From positions 1,992,001-2,056,000 of the forward strand of contig NZ_CP048409.1 in NCBI RefSeq assembly GCF_010448835.1: 64,000 nt of DNA, written 5' to 3'. Below, piece after piece: positions 9,086 to 17,624 of this stretch. A program made the translations under genes and the position numbers. Source of the stretch: Draconibacterium halophilum (lineage in GTDB: Bacteria; Bacteroidota; Bacteroidia; Bacteroidales; Prolixibacteraceae). Below the pieces are notes generated by a model that saw only the letters and a program-made list of their open reading frames with translations, was not told the DNA's origin and did no database searches. How positions within the stretch are numbered: the first letter of the stretch is position 1; the number at the start of each line of letters is the position of its first letter.

Positions 9086-10684
9086 ATGAATTTCAAAAAC
9101 TATATAAAACGAATAGCGGGATACACCGTTTCTGTTATCGGGATTTTAGCCTTGCTAACTACTGGAGGTTGTTTTAATCTTGATGAAGAGGTTTTTTCAG
9201 AAATTACCGAAGAGTCATTTACGGCATCAGAATCTGATATTGTTGCATTAATGGCTTCGGGCTACACGCCACTGCGTTATATTATGGGCTGGCAAGGCTT
9301 ATTTGATGTGCAGGAAGAGCCGGGTGACATGTTTGTTACACCAACCCGCCCAAACGGCTGGGATGATGGTGGTACTTATAAAAGAATGCATTTCCATACT
9401 TGGAACAACCTACAATGGCAACCACGAAATACCTGGATTAATTGTTTTGATGGGATCAATAATGTAAACCGTGTAATTCTGCAAATCCAGTCGGGTTCGC
9501 TTCCACTTGAAGAAGGACAGGCCGAACCAATTATTGCAGAAATGAGAGCATTGCGCGCGCTATGGTATTCAATTCTTGTTGATACACACGGTAACGTGCC
9601 GCTAATTACCAAGTTTAGTGATGAAATTCCTGAACAAAAAAGCCGTAGTGAGATTTATGAGTTTATTGTTTCTGAACTGAATGAAGTAATTCCTCAATTG
9701 TCAGAAGATGTTGACCAGTCAACGTACGGAAGGCTTACAAAATGGGGCGCTTTACAATTACTGGCACGAGTTTATTTAAATGCCGAAGTTTATAAAGGAA
9801 GTGCAGAATGGGATAAATGTATAGATGCGTGTAATCAGATTATCAGCAGCGGTAAATACACGTTGGATTCAAATTACAGAAATATCTTCAGTGCTGATAA
9901 CGAAGGTTCTCCTGAGATCGTTTTTTCAGTTCCTTACGATAATATTTACGGAACAGGATGGAATGCACACATGAAAATGTTGTTGCCTAACCACAGATAT
10001 GTATTCAACATGACTTCTCAGCCTTGGGGAGGATCTAGTTGTAATCCTCAATTCATAAATAGTTACAACGAGGATGATAACCGTTTGGAAGATAGTTGGT
10101 TGATTGGTGACCAAATCAGTGCTTCAGATGGTAGCGTAATTATGACATTGGTAAATGAGATGCCAAGCATTTATTATTGCGAGTTCGAACAGGGATATCG
10201 TTGTCAGAAATATGAAATTGAAATGGGATGCCAGTCGAATATGAGTAATGACTTGCCTTATTTCCGCTATACGGATGTTTTAATGATGAAAGCCGAGTGT
10301 TTATTGCGCACAGGAAAAAGTGATGAAGCAGCTACAATTGTTTCGGAAGTTCGTGCACGTTCGTTCGATGATCCTGCAAAAGCAACAGTTACCGGCGAAG
10401 TGCTGGAAGGAAATACAACCGTACAATACGGTACTTTAGCAGAAGATGGAAGTATTGACGATCCGGGTGATGAAACCCCTGTTCAGTACGGTCGTTTTCT
10501 TGATGAATTAGGTTGGGAATTTGCAGCTGAATTCAGACGCAGAACTGATATGATACGTTTTGGCGTTTATCAAACCAAAAGCTGGTATAACCATACTCCG
10601 CAAGGCGAGCATACTACATTGTTCCCAATTGGAGAATCAGAATTAAATACCAATCCGAACCTGGTACAAAATCCGGGATATTAA
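9086..10684 (+). CDS. SusD/RagB-family glycan-binding lipoprotein
   Basis: Surface lipoprotein that caps the SusC barrel and binds glycan. I chose the ATG at 9086 over an upstream in-frame TTG at 9062 because it gives a standard lipoprotein signal (hydrophobic run, then LLTTGGC with the lipidated Cys). The N-terminal SusD-like domain contains tetratricopeptide-type helices (MRALRALWYSILVDTHGNVP), and the C-terminal RagB/SusD domain ends in the family-typical NPNLVQNPGY. An insert near residues 430-460 looks like a variable binding loop. It pairs with the SusC gene upstream and is closed by a long hairpin downstream. Confidence 0.94.
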   Translation: MNFKNYIKRIAGYTVSVIGILALLTTGGCFNLDEEVFSEITEESFTASESDIVALMASGYTPLRYIMGWQGLFDVQEEPGDMFVTPTRPNGWDDGGTYKRMHFHTWNNLQWQPRNTWINCFDGINNVNRVILQIQSGSLPLEEGQAEPIIAEMRALRALWYSILVDTHGNVPLITKFSDEIPEQKSRSEIYEFIVSELNEVIPQLSEDVDQSTYGRLTKWGALQLLARVYLNAEVYKGSAEWDKCIDACNQIISSGKYTLDSNYRNIFSADNEGSPEIVFSVPYDNIYGTGWNAHMKMLLPNHRYVFNMTSQPWGGSSCNPQFINSYNEDDNRLEDSWLIGDQISASDGSVIMTLVNEMPSIYYCEFEQGYRCQKYEIEMGCQSNMSNDLPYFRYTDVLMMKAECLLRTGKSDEAATIVSEVRARSFDDPAKATVTGEVLEGNTTVQYGTLAEDGSIDDPGDETPVQYGRFLDELGWEFAAEFRRRTDMIRFGVYQTKSWYNHTPQGEHTTLFPIGESELNTNPNLVQNPGY

Positions 10685-10702
10685 TAAATTAATTTGAATT
10701 TC

Positions 10703-10800
10703 ACAGGACCAGATAGAATTTTAAGCTAAGTTGAACCATAACGATGAGGGAGAGTTTATCGGAGATCACTAAAATTCTACACTGGTCCTGTTATTTTATT
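10703..10800 (+). terminator. Long two-part hairpin after SusD, likely terminator
   Basis: Inverted repeats ACAGGACCAG (10703-10712) and CTGGTCCTGT (10782-10791), plus AGAATTTTA (10715-10723) and TAAAATTCT (10770-10778), form a long stem around a 46-base loop, followed by TTATTTTATT. It is unusually long for a simple terminator and might also stabilise the 3' end of the susCD message. Confidence 0.6.
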
Positions 10801-10933
10801 GAAAAGAAATTAACTTTAACTTATGTATAGGTAGTGTTTCCTCTTTTTTGAATTTTATTTCGGTACTAATATGTGCGCTGTATCATGAGATTATGTGGTG
10901 TAGATTGTTTTTTGAATTAAAAAGACTTACGAG

Positions 10934-13654
10934 GTGATGATAAAATTAATTTGTTGGTGTTTCATAACTGTTAGTGTACTTTATTTGAATATTGGCCAAT
11001 TGTTGGCTGCAAAAACTTTTGATTCCACAAAAACGGACTCGATTGATTTTAGACAGGAAGTTTTAAGTTATAACCTGCCGGATTTTAACCTTGAACTGGT
11101 TAAATCATCGCATACCGTTGCCGGTTTGCATCCAATCTCCGAACCTGAATTTGATTTTACTCCGGGCGAGTTATTAGCCAGAAGAAACAAGCCTGGTTTT
11201 TATCACCTTGGAGATATTAATTTCCGTGTTAAAACGGAGGGTGAATCGGCATGGACTTCGTTTTCATCGGCTGCTTCCCGCAAAAGTGTTACAACTCTGG
11301 AACCGAAAAGCGAAAGTCAATTAGCGGTTTCCGATCTTAGTGAGATTCTTGAAAACAGCCCGGTACAGGTACTTCGTTACTGGGAAAAGCACGATGGACA
11401 TCTTGCTTTGCGTTTCGAGATCAAAAACACTTCATCAAAAGCTGTTGAAATTGGTGCCTTTGGAATTCCGCTGATTTTCAACAATAACCACGACCGGAAA
11501 ACACTGGACGAGGCACACGCCGAAAATGTTTTCTACGATCCGTACATTGGTATGGATGCCGGTTATTTACAGGTAATTCGTTTAAAGGGGAGCGGACCGG
11601 TGTTGTTGGTACTACCTTATGGAGAAACTCCTTTCGAAGCGTGGAATCCACTGCTTGACGATCCAACCCGAAGAGGAATTACATTTGAAGGTTTTCACGA
11701 ATGGATGCCTTTAACCTTAGCTTACGCCGAAAACGAGTGGAAAGAAGCCACTCCCTGGAACACCCCTTCATCGAAAATACTAAAACCGGGAAAATCGGTT
11801 AGCTACGGTGTACAGTTTGTACTTACCGACGCGATTAAAAACATCGAACCTGCACTGATCGAAAACGACCGTCCTGTTGCATTTGGTGTACCGGGGTATG
11901 TTGTGCCACAAGATGTAAATGCCGATTTGTTTGTAAAGTACAGCCAAAAAGTAAAAAGCATTCAGGTTGAACCTGAAGGCGCGCTGGAACTGAAAAAACT
12001 GGAAACAACAGAAAACGGTTGGGTAAAATATGCTGTTGCCGCAAAAGAGTGGGGAAGAGCACGTTTAACAATCACTTACAAAGACGGTTTAACACAAACC
12101 ATTAACTACAAGGTTATTAAACCTGAAGGGCAGGTTGTTGCCGATAACGGAAACTTCCTGATGACAAAACAGTGGTTTGATGACGAAGAAGATCTTTTCG
12201 ATCGTGGTCCGTCGGTAATCACTTACGATTACGAAGAGCAAAAACAGGTAACCGAAGATAGCCGTGCCTGGATTTGCGGATTAAGCGATGAAGGAGGTGC
12301 CGGTGCATGGTTAAACGCCGTTATGAAACAATTGGTTCAACCCGATAAAAAAGAGATTGCGATGTTGGAAGATTTCGTTCAGAAAACCATTTGGGGCGGA
12401 ATTCAATACAACGAAGGCCATGAAAAATATGGTGTTCGTAAAAGTATGTTCTACTACGAACCTGATTCAATGCCTGCCGGAACTTACAGTAATGATGTAA
12501 ATTACAACACCTGGGCTGCCTGGGATAAAAAACATGCCGAAACAGTTGAGCGTTCGTACAATTATCCGCACGTTGCTGCTGCATATTGGGTAATGTATCG
12601 TTTGGCACGTAACTACGAAGGTTTGGTATCGCAACAAACCTGGGATTGGTACCTGATGAGCGCATACCAAACTTCAATGGCAATGATGGAGCTGGCTCCG
12701 TATTATGCGCAATTCGGACAGATGGAAGGTAGTGTTTTTGTTCATATTCTGGATGATTTGAAAGCTGAAGGATTGTGGGAATACGCCCGCAAACTGGAAG
12801 GAATGATGAAACGCCGTGCCGATCACTGGGCATCGTTAAATTATCCGTTTGGAAGCGAAATGCCATGGGATTCAACTGGTCAGGAAGAAGTTTATATGTG
12901 GTCACGTTATTTTGGTTACGGCGAAAAAGCAGAAACAACTTTGAAAGCTATTTTGGCCTACATGCCAACAATTCCTCACTGGGCATACAACGGTAATGCA
13001 CGTCGTTACTGGGATTTTCTTTACGGCGGTAAACTGTCGCGTGTTGAGCGTCAGATCCATCACTATGGTTCGGCACTAAATGCCATTCCTGTTTTGTATG
13101 AATACAAAGAGCATCCCGATGATTTGTACCTGCTACGTGTTGGTTACGGTGGTTTAATGGGGGCAATCTCGAATATTACCCAAGATGGTTTTGCACCAGC
13201 AGCATTTCACTCGTTCCCGTCAACATTGAAAAACGATGGTATTTCGGGCGACTACGGAAGCGGTTACTACGGTTATGCCGTAAATACTTCAACTTACGTA
13301 ATGCGTGACGACGAATTTGGCTGGTTGGCTTTTGGTGGTAATGTTACAGAAGATGGCGATGTGGTGAAAGTTGATTTAACAACAGCTGCAAAGTCACGTA
13401 TTTATGTAGCTCCGTTAAAAATGTGGTTAACACTTGACGCCGGTAAATTTAAAGCCTTCTCGTACAATCAGTCAACAGGAAAAGTTGTGGTTGAATTAGA
13501 AGAAGCCAACGATTATACACCAAACGCTTATCTTAGAATTAAATCATTCGCAGAGGAATCAGCGGCAAGTTCGGTTGCCGGTCTTGAGAAAAATGAGCGT
13601 GGACAATATGTTATTCCACTTAAAAACGAAGTGGTAAAAGTTGAAATGAATTAA
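10934..13654 (+). CDS. Secreted DUF5695-like protein, possible glycoside hydrolase
   Basis: A 906-residue exported protein with an N-terminal signal segment (hydrophobic to QLLAA). It resembles the DUF5695 family: an N-terminal beta-rich domain with a carbohydrate-enzyme look, then an all-helical C-terminal half rich in Trp and Tyr (WAYNGNARRYWDFLYGG, SYNYPHVAAAYWVMYRL) of the kind that forms an (alpha/alpha)6 barrel in glycosidases and lyases. The family assignment is from memory of sequence style. I cannot point to catalytic residues or a substrate. It begins a tight run with an S9 peptidase (32-base gap), a HExxH protein and a Crp-type regulator. Its place beside SusCD supports a glycan role. 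Confidence 0.7.
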   Translation: MMIKLICWCFITVSVLYLNIGQLLAAKTFDSTKTDSIDFRQEVLSYNLPDFNLELVKSSHTVAGLHPISEPEFDFTPGELLARRNKPGFYHLGDINFRVKTEGESAWTSFSSAASRKSVTTLEPKSESQLAVSDLSEILENSPVQVLRYWEKHDGHLALRFEIKNTSSKAVEIGAFGIPLIFNNNHDRKTLDEAHAENVFYDPYIGMDAGYLQVIRLKGSGPVLLVLPYGETPFEAWNPLLDDPTRRGITFEGFHEWMPLTLAYAENEWKEATPWNTPSSKILKPGKSVSYGVQFVLTDAIKNIEPALIENDRPVAFGVPGYVVPQDVNADLFVKYSQKVKSIQVEPEGALELKKLETTENGWVKYAVAAKEWGRARLTITYKDGLTQTINYKVIKPEGQVVADNGNFLMTKQWFDDEEDLFDRGPSVITYDYEEQKQVTEDSRAWICGLSDEGGAGAWLNAVMKQLVQPDKKEIAMLEDFVQKTIWGGIQYNEGHEKYGVRKSMFYYEPDSMPAGTYSNDVNYNTWAAWDKKHAETVERSYNYPHVAAAYWVMYRLARNYEGLVSQQTWDWYLMSAYQTSMAMMELAPYYAQFGQMEGSVFVHILDDLKAEGLWEYARKLEGMMKRRADHWASLNYPFGSEMPWDSTGQEEVYMWSRYFGYGEKAETTLKAILAYMPTIPHWAYNGNARRYWDFLYGGKLSRVERQIHHYGSALNAIPVLYEYKEHPDDLYLLRVGYGGLMGAISNITQDGFAPAAFHSFPSTLKNDGISGDYGSGYYGYAVNTSTYVMRDDEFGWLAFGGNVTEDGDVVKVDLTTAAKSRIYVAPLKMWLTLDAGKFKAFSYNQSTGKVVVELEEANDYTPNAYLRIKSFAEESAASSVAGLEKNERGQYVIPLKNEVVKVEMN

Positions 13655-13686
13655 TCAATAAAATCACCCGATTAGGAATAGTAAAG

Positions 13687-15927
13687 ATGAAGCACTTTTT
13701 ATCCTTTTTTTTAGTAGTCCTGTTTGCCTTTGCAGGTTCAGCACAAATCACAAAAGAAGACTGCGCAAAAGCTGATTCAGTAATGAAACTGAGCGAGTTG
13801 GTTTACAACCCGGTTACTCAAATTACTTGGGTCGATTCATCATCGGTATTCTGGTACCGTCTAAAAACACGTGATGGTATGAAGTATCAGCTGGTGGATG
13901 CACAAAAAGGATCGAAAAAGATTGCTTTTGATACCGATAAACTGGTTGCTGTATTGAATCAGCAGCTGGAGAAAGATATCTCTGCAAAAGATTTGGTTTT
14001 GCGCGATCTGAAATTTGATGCAGATAAAAAGACTATTCATTTTAATTTCAAAAAGACTTACTGGACTTGTGAGCTGAAAAAATATGAGTTAAAGAAAGAC
14101 TCGGTTGAAAAAGAGCGAGAAGGCAATGGTTATTGGGGGAGTTATTCTGATGAAAAGGGTAAAGATCCGGTGTCTTCACCCAACGAGGAGTGGACGGCTT
14201 TCATCCGGGAAAATAATGTTTACATAAAAAACAAGGAAACAAACAAGGAGTTCCGCTTAAGTTATGACGGAGCTCCCGGAGATTTTTATTCGTCGTCTTT
14301 TTCCTGGTCGCCCGACTCGAAAAAGTTGGCGGTAAACAAAGTACGCGATGCAGAAAAACGTGAGATCTTTTTTGTTGAATCGTCGCCAAAAGACCAGTTG
14401 CAGCCCATTTTGCATAAACGTGATTACCGCAAACCGGGCGATGCGATGCCAATAAAACATCCGGCATTGTTTGATGTGGAAAGCAAAAAGCAGATCCCGG
14501 TAAATACCGATGCTTTTAAACACCAGTTTAACCTTACCAACCCAAGATGGAAAGAGGATGCTTCAGCATTTACTTTTGAATTTAACCAGCGTGGTCATCA
14601 GGCCTACAAAGTGGTTAAAGTGGATGGCGAAAGCGGCGATGTAAATGTGCTGATTGACGAGCAAAGCAATACATTTATCGATTACAGCGGAAAGCGCTAT
14701 CGTTACGATCTGGAAGAAACGAATGAAATAGTATGGGCATCGGAACGTGATGGTTGGAATCACCTGTATTTGATCGATTCAAAAACCGGTGAGGTGAAAA
14801 ATCAGATCACAAAAGGAGAGTGGGTGGTTCGAAAGGTAATAAAAATTGACGACGAAAATCGCACAATATTCTTTTACGGATCGGGCAAAAACGAGGATGA
14901 AGACCCATATTATTTGCATTGCTACAAGATAAATTTTGATGGTAGCGGCTTAATTGATCTGACACCTGAAAAAATGAATCACGACGTGTCATTCTCAAAA
15001 GATATGAGCTATTTTACCGACACCTATTCAACGGTTGAAACGCCACCATTTACTGTGGTGCGTAGTACTGAAGACGGAAAAGTGCTCATTGAGTTGGAAA
15101 AGACCGATATTTCTTCGTTGCTCGAAAAAGGTTGGATAGCGCCCGAGCCATTCGTAGCAAAGGCCCGCGATGGTAAAACGGATATTTGGGGAAATATATA
15201 TCGCCCAACGAATTTCGATGAAAACAAAACATATCCGATTATCGAATATATTTATGCCGGCCCGCACAGTTCGTTTGCACAGAAAAGTTTTAGTGCGGTG
15301 CACTCGGCTTATTCTGGACTTGCTGAATTAGGTTTTATAATTGTGCAGATGGACGGAATGGGAACGTCAAACCGTTCGAAAACTTTTCAGGATGTATGTT
15401 GGAAAAACCTGAAGGATGCCGGTTTCCCCGATCGTATTTTGTGGATAAAAGCTGCGGCAGAGAAATACAGTTATATGGATACCACGCGTGTTGGTTTGTT
15501 TGGTGGATCAGCGGGTGGACAAAGTACTTTAGCCGGACTTTTATTTCATCCTGAGTTTTACAAAGCCGGTGTTTCCTCGTGCGGATGCCACGATAACCGT
15601 ATGGACAAAATATGGTGGAACGAGCAATGGATGGGCTACCCGATCGGGCCGGAATATGCCGAATGTTCGAACGTGGAAAATGCCGATAAACTGCAGGGTG
15701 AACTGATGCTGATTGTTGGCGAAATGGATGATAATGTTGACCCGGCATCAACCATGCAAGTTGCCGATGCGCTGATAAAAGCAAAAAAAGATTTCGAACT
15801 TGTGGTGCTTCCCGGAGTAAATCACACACTGGGCGGAACATATGGCGAACAAAAACGTCGCGATTTTTTCGTTCGTAATTTTTTACAACAAGAAACGCCT
15901 GATTGGAATGCTGTAAAATCAAATTAG
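13687..15927 (+). CDS. S9-family peptidase (prolyl oligopeptidase / DPP IV-like)
   Basis: Exported serine peptidase that would remove dipeptides, often after proline, in the periplasm or at the cell surface. A signal peptide (to AGSAQ) is followed by an eight-bladed-type N-terminal propeller (residues ~20-460, for example SFSWSPDSKKLAVNKV) and a C-terminal alpha/beta hydrolase. The catalytic triad is visible: Ser608 in LFGGSAGGQS, Asp681 in GEMDDNVDP and His713 in GVNHTLGG. At 746 residues it is normal for the family. The motif GCHDNRMDKIWWNEQWMG after the nucleophile is typical of Bacteroidota members annotated as DPP IV-like. It lies in an apparent operon with its two neighbours, with gaps of 32 and 24 bases. 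Confidence 0.9.
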   Translation: MKHFLSFFLVVLFAFAGSAQITKEDCAKADSVMKLSELVYNPVTQITWVDSSSVFWYRLKTRDGMKYQLVDAQKGSKKIAFDTDKLVAVLNQQLEKDISAKDLVLRDLKFDADKKTIHFNFKKTYWTCELKKYELKKDSVEKEREGNGYWGSYSDEKGKDPVSSPNEEWTAFIRENNVYIKNKETNKEFRLSYDGAPGDFYSSSFSWSPDSKKLAVNKVRDAEKREIFFVESSPKDQLQPILHKRDYRKPGDAMPIKHPALFDVESKKQIPVNTDAFKHQFNLTNPRWKEDASAFTFEFNQRGHQAYKVVKVDGESGDVNVLIDEQSNTFIDYSGKRYRYDLEETNEIVWASERDGWNHLYLIDSKTGEVKNQITKGEWVVRKVIKIDDENRTIFFYGSGKNEDEDPYYLHCYKINFDGSGLIDLTPEKMNHDVSFSKDMSYFTDTYSTVETPPFTVVRSTEDGKVLIELEKTDISSLLEKGWIAPEPFVAKARDGKTDIWGNIYRPTNFDENKTYPIIEYIYAGPHSSFAQKSFSAVHSAYSGLAELGFIIVQMDGMGTSNRSKTFQDVCWKNLKDAGFPDRILWIKAAAEKYSYMDTTRVGLFGGSAGGQSTLAGLLFHPEFYKAGVSSCGCHDNRMDKIWWNEQWMGYPIGPEYAECSNVENADKLQGELMLIVGEMDDNVDPASTMQVADALIKAKKDFELVVLPGVNHTLGGTYGEQKRRDFFVRNFLQQETPDWNAVKSN

Positions 15928-15951
15928 AAACAAGTTAAAATACACTGTGTA

Positions 15952-16785
15952 ATGAAAAGTCTGAAAATTCATAAAAAGTCTATATTTCTGTTGAGTCTGA
16001 TTGCCGGAATCTTATTGTTCTCCAATTTGTTTGCGAACGAACCGGTTAAAGAATATGAAATTGTTACACCGCCCAAAAAATTAGAACTCGATCCGTTTTA
16101 TAAAAAGTACGTCAATGTAAATGGCATTCATATTATAAGTTCGTATCGGGTGCCCGATTCTGCGTTTGTTAAGGCTTGCGAGATCATTGATTTTATGACC
16201 GGCGGTTTACCAACTGAAGTGCTGGATCAGATGGTAAAACTGAATACACGCGTAGGGATTATGGCGCGTTACGAAGGAACAACTGATATTCCTGAACATG
16301 CACATTTAGCCAACGATACAACCCTAAACTGGGATGTTCGTGCACGCGGTTTGGGTGGAACAATGGAACATCCGCTGACAACATGCGCCGAAGAAAACCT
16401 GCTGTGCTACCAGATTGATAAATACCATGCTGAAGACATTCTTATTCATGAATTTGCACACACCATTCACGGTGTTGGAATTATACCGCTTGACGATAAA
16501 TTTAACGATTTACTTCAGGAAAAGCTCGATGCCGCAATGGCAGCCGGAAAATACGAAAATACTTATGCTGCAACCAATATTTGGGAATACTGGGCCGAAG
16601 GTGTGCAAAACTGGTTTAACGTAAATGCCGAAGTTGAAACCACTGACGGCAAACACAATTGGGTGAATACTCGCTCGGACATGAAAAAGTACGATCCTGA
16701 TTTGTATGAGATTGTAAGTCGTTATTTCCCCGAATTTGAGGATAGCCCGTCGTGCCACGCTGCTGTAAATTTATATGTGCAGTAA
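15952..16785 (+). CDS. Secreted HExxH zinc-protease-like protein
   Basis: A 277-residue exported protein with an N-terminal signal segment (to NLFAN). It contains a clear gluzincin-type zinc motif, HEFAH at residues 166-170, and a possible third ligand, Glu216 in WEYWAEGVQ, as in anthrax-lethal-factor-like peptidases. Four cysteines (residues 77, 144, 149 and 271) could form disulfides. The catalytic Glu167 is present, so it may be active, but the substrate is unknown. It is coupled to an S9 peptidase (24 bases upstream) and a Crp-type regulator (18 bases downstream), suggesting a small peptide-processing operon. I do not recognise a named family with certainty. Confidence 0.75.
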   Translation: MKSLKIHKKSIFLLSLIAGILLFSNLFANEPVKEYEIVTPPKKLELDPFYKKYVNVNGIHIISSYRVPDSAFVKACEIIDFMTGGLPTEVLDQMVKLNTRVGIMARYEGTTDIPEHAHLANDTTLNWDVRARGLGGTMEHPLTTCAEENLLCYQIDKYHAEDILIHEFAHTIHGVGIIPLDDKFNDLLQEKLDAAMAAGKYENTYAATNIWEYWAEGVQNWFNVNAEVETTDGKHNWVNTRSDMKKYDPDLYEIVSRYFPEFEDSPSCHAAVNLYVQ

Positions 16786-16803
16786 CCCGAAAAAGAAATT
16801 AAT

Positions 16804-17523
16804 ATGGAAACACTAGTTCAGTCAGTACGTAAGGTGGCATCAATTGTCAAAGACGATTTGCGATTGAGCGATATGCACATGTTTCGAAAATTGTCAGAAA
16901 CCGAATTGCTCGACCTCGAGTTTAATTCCGTGTATAAAACATTTAAAAAACGAACTGTAATCTACCGCGAGGGTTGCAGGCATGCTGGTTTATACGTTAT
17001 TCTGAAAGGCATTGTGAAAATCTATAAGATTGGAGGAAACGGGAAGCAACAGATTCTAAAATTTGCGCAGCAAGGCGATCTTATCGGTTACCGCTCTTTG
17101 CTTACCCACGAGTTGGCCTGTACTTCGGCAAAAGCTTATGACGACACGCTTGTTTGTCACGTTCCGTATAATACCATGTTGCATTTATTTCAACAAAACT
17201 GGGATTTCACCCACGGAATGATGAAGTTTATGTGTAAAGAACTGGGTGAATCGAATACATTTATTACAGATATCGCTCAGAAAACTGTTCGCGAACGTAC
17301 GGCCGAAATGCTACTGATTTTAAAGGACGAATTTGGGGTTGACAATTACAACGCGCTTCAAATAGCTGTAACACGCGAAGATTTGGCCAATATGGTTGGT
17401 ACAGTTACCGAATCGCTTATCCGCGTAATGTCGGAATTCAGAAATGAAAATTTGCTGGAACTCACGGGACGAAAAATCGTATTTCGCGATGTAACCAAAT
17501 TACGGGCAATTGCAAATATTTAG
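16804..17523 (+). CDS. Crp/Fnr-family transcriptional regulator
   Basis: A 239-residue regulator with an N-terminal cyclic-nucleotide-binding-type beta-roll (VIYREGCRHAGLYVILKG, then GDLIGYRSLL) and a C-terminal winged helix (TREDLANMVGTVTESLIRVM), the usual Crp/Fnr recognition helix region. The arginine that contacts cyclic phosphate in classical Crp is not evident. There is no N-terminal cysteine cluster, so an Fnr-type iron-sulfur sensor is unlikely. It starts 18 bases after the HExxH gene and probably ends the 10.9-17.5 kb operon. It may respond to a metabolic signal and control this operon or genes elsewhere. Confidence 0.9.
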   Translation: METLVQSVRKVASIVKDDLRLSDMHMFRKLSETELLDLEFNSVYKTFKKRTVIYREGCRHAGLYVILKGIVKIYKIGGNGKQQILKFAQQGDLIGYRSLLTHELACTSAKAYDDTLVCHVPYNTMLHLFQQNWDFTHGMMKFMCKELGESNTFITDIAQKTVRERTAEMLLILKDEFGVDNYNALQIAVTREDLANMVGTVTESLIRVMSEFRNENLLELTGRKIVFRDVTKLRAIANI

Positions 17524-17624
17524 ATAGACGTAAAGCCTCACATAAAGCGACTTTTTAAAGGCTCAAACATACTCATAGTGCAGTTATATCCCGATTTTCA
17601 TCAGTTTTAAATGAAGAATAAACT

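Noticed and set aside
12321..12938. 205-codon open frame on the minus strand inside the DUF5695-like gene
   Set aside because: It lies fully antisense to a clear gene, has biased composition and no recognisable family.
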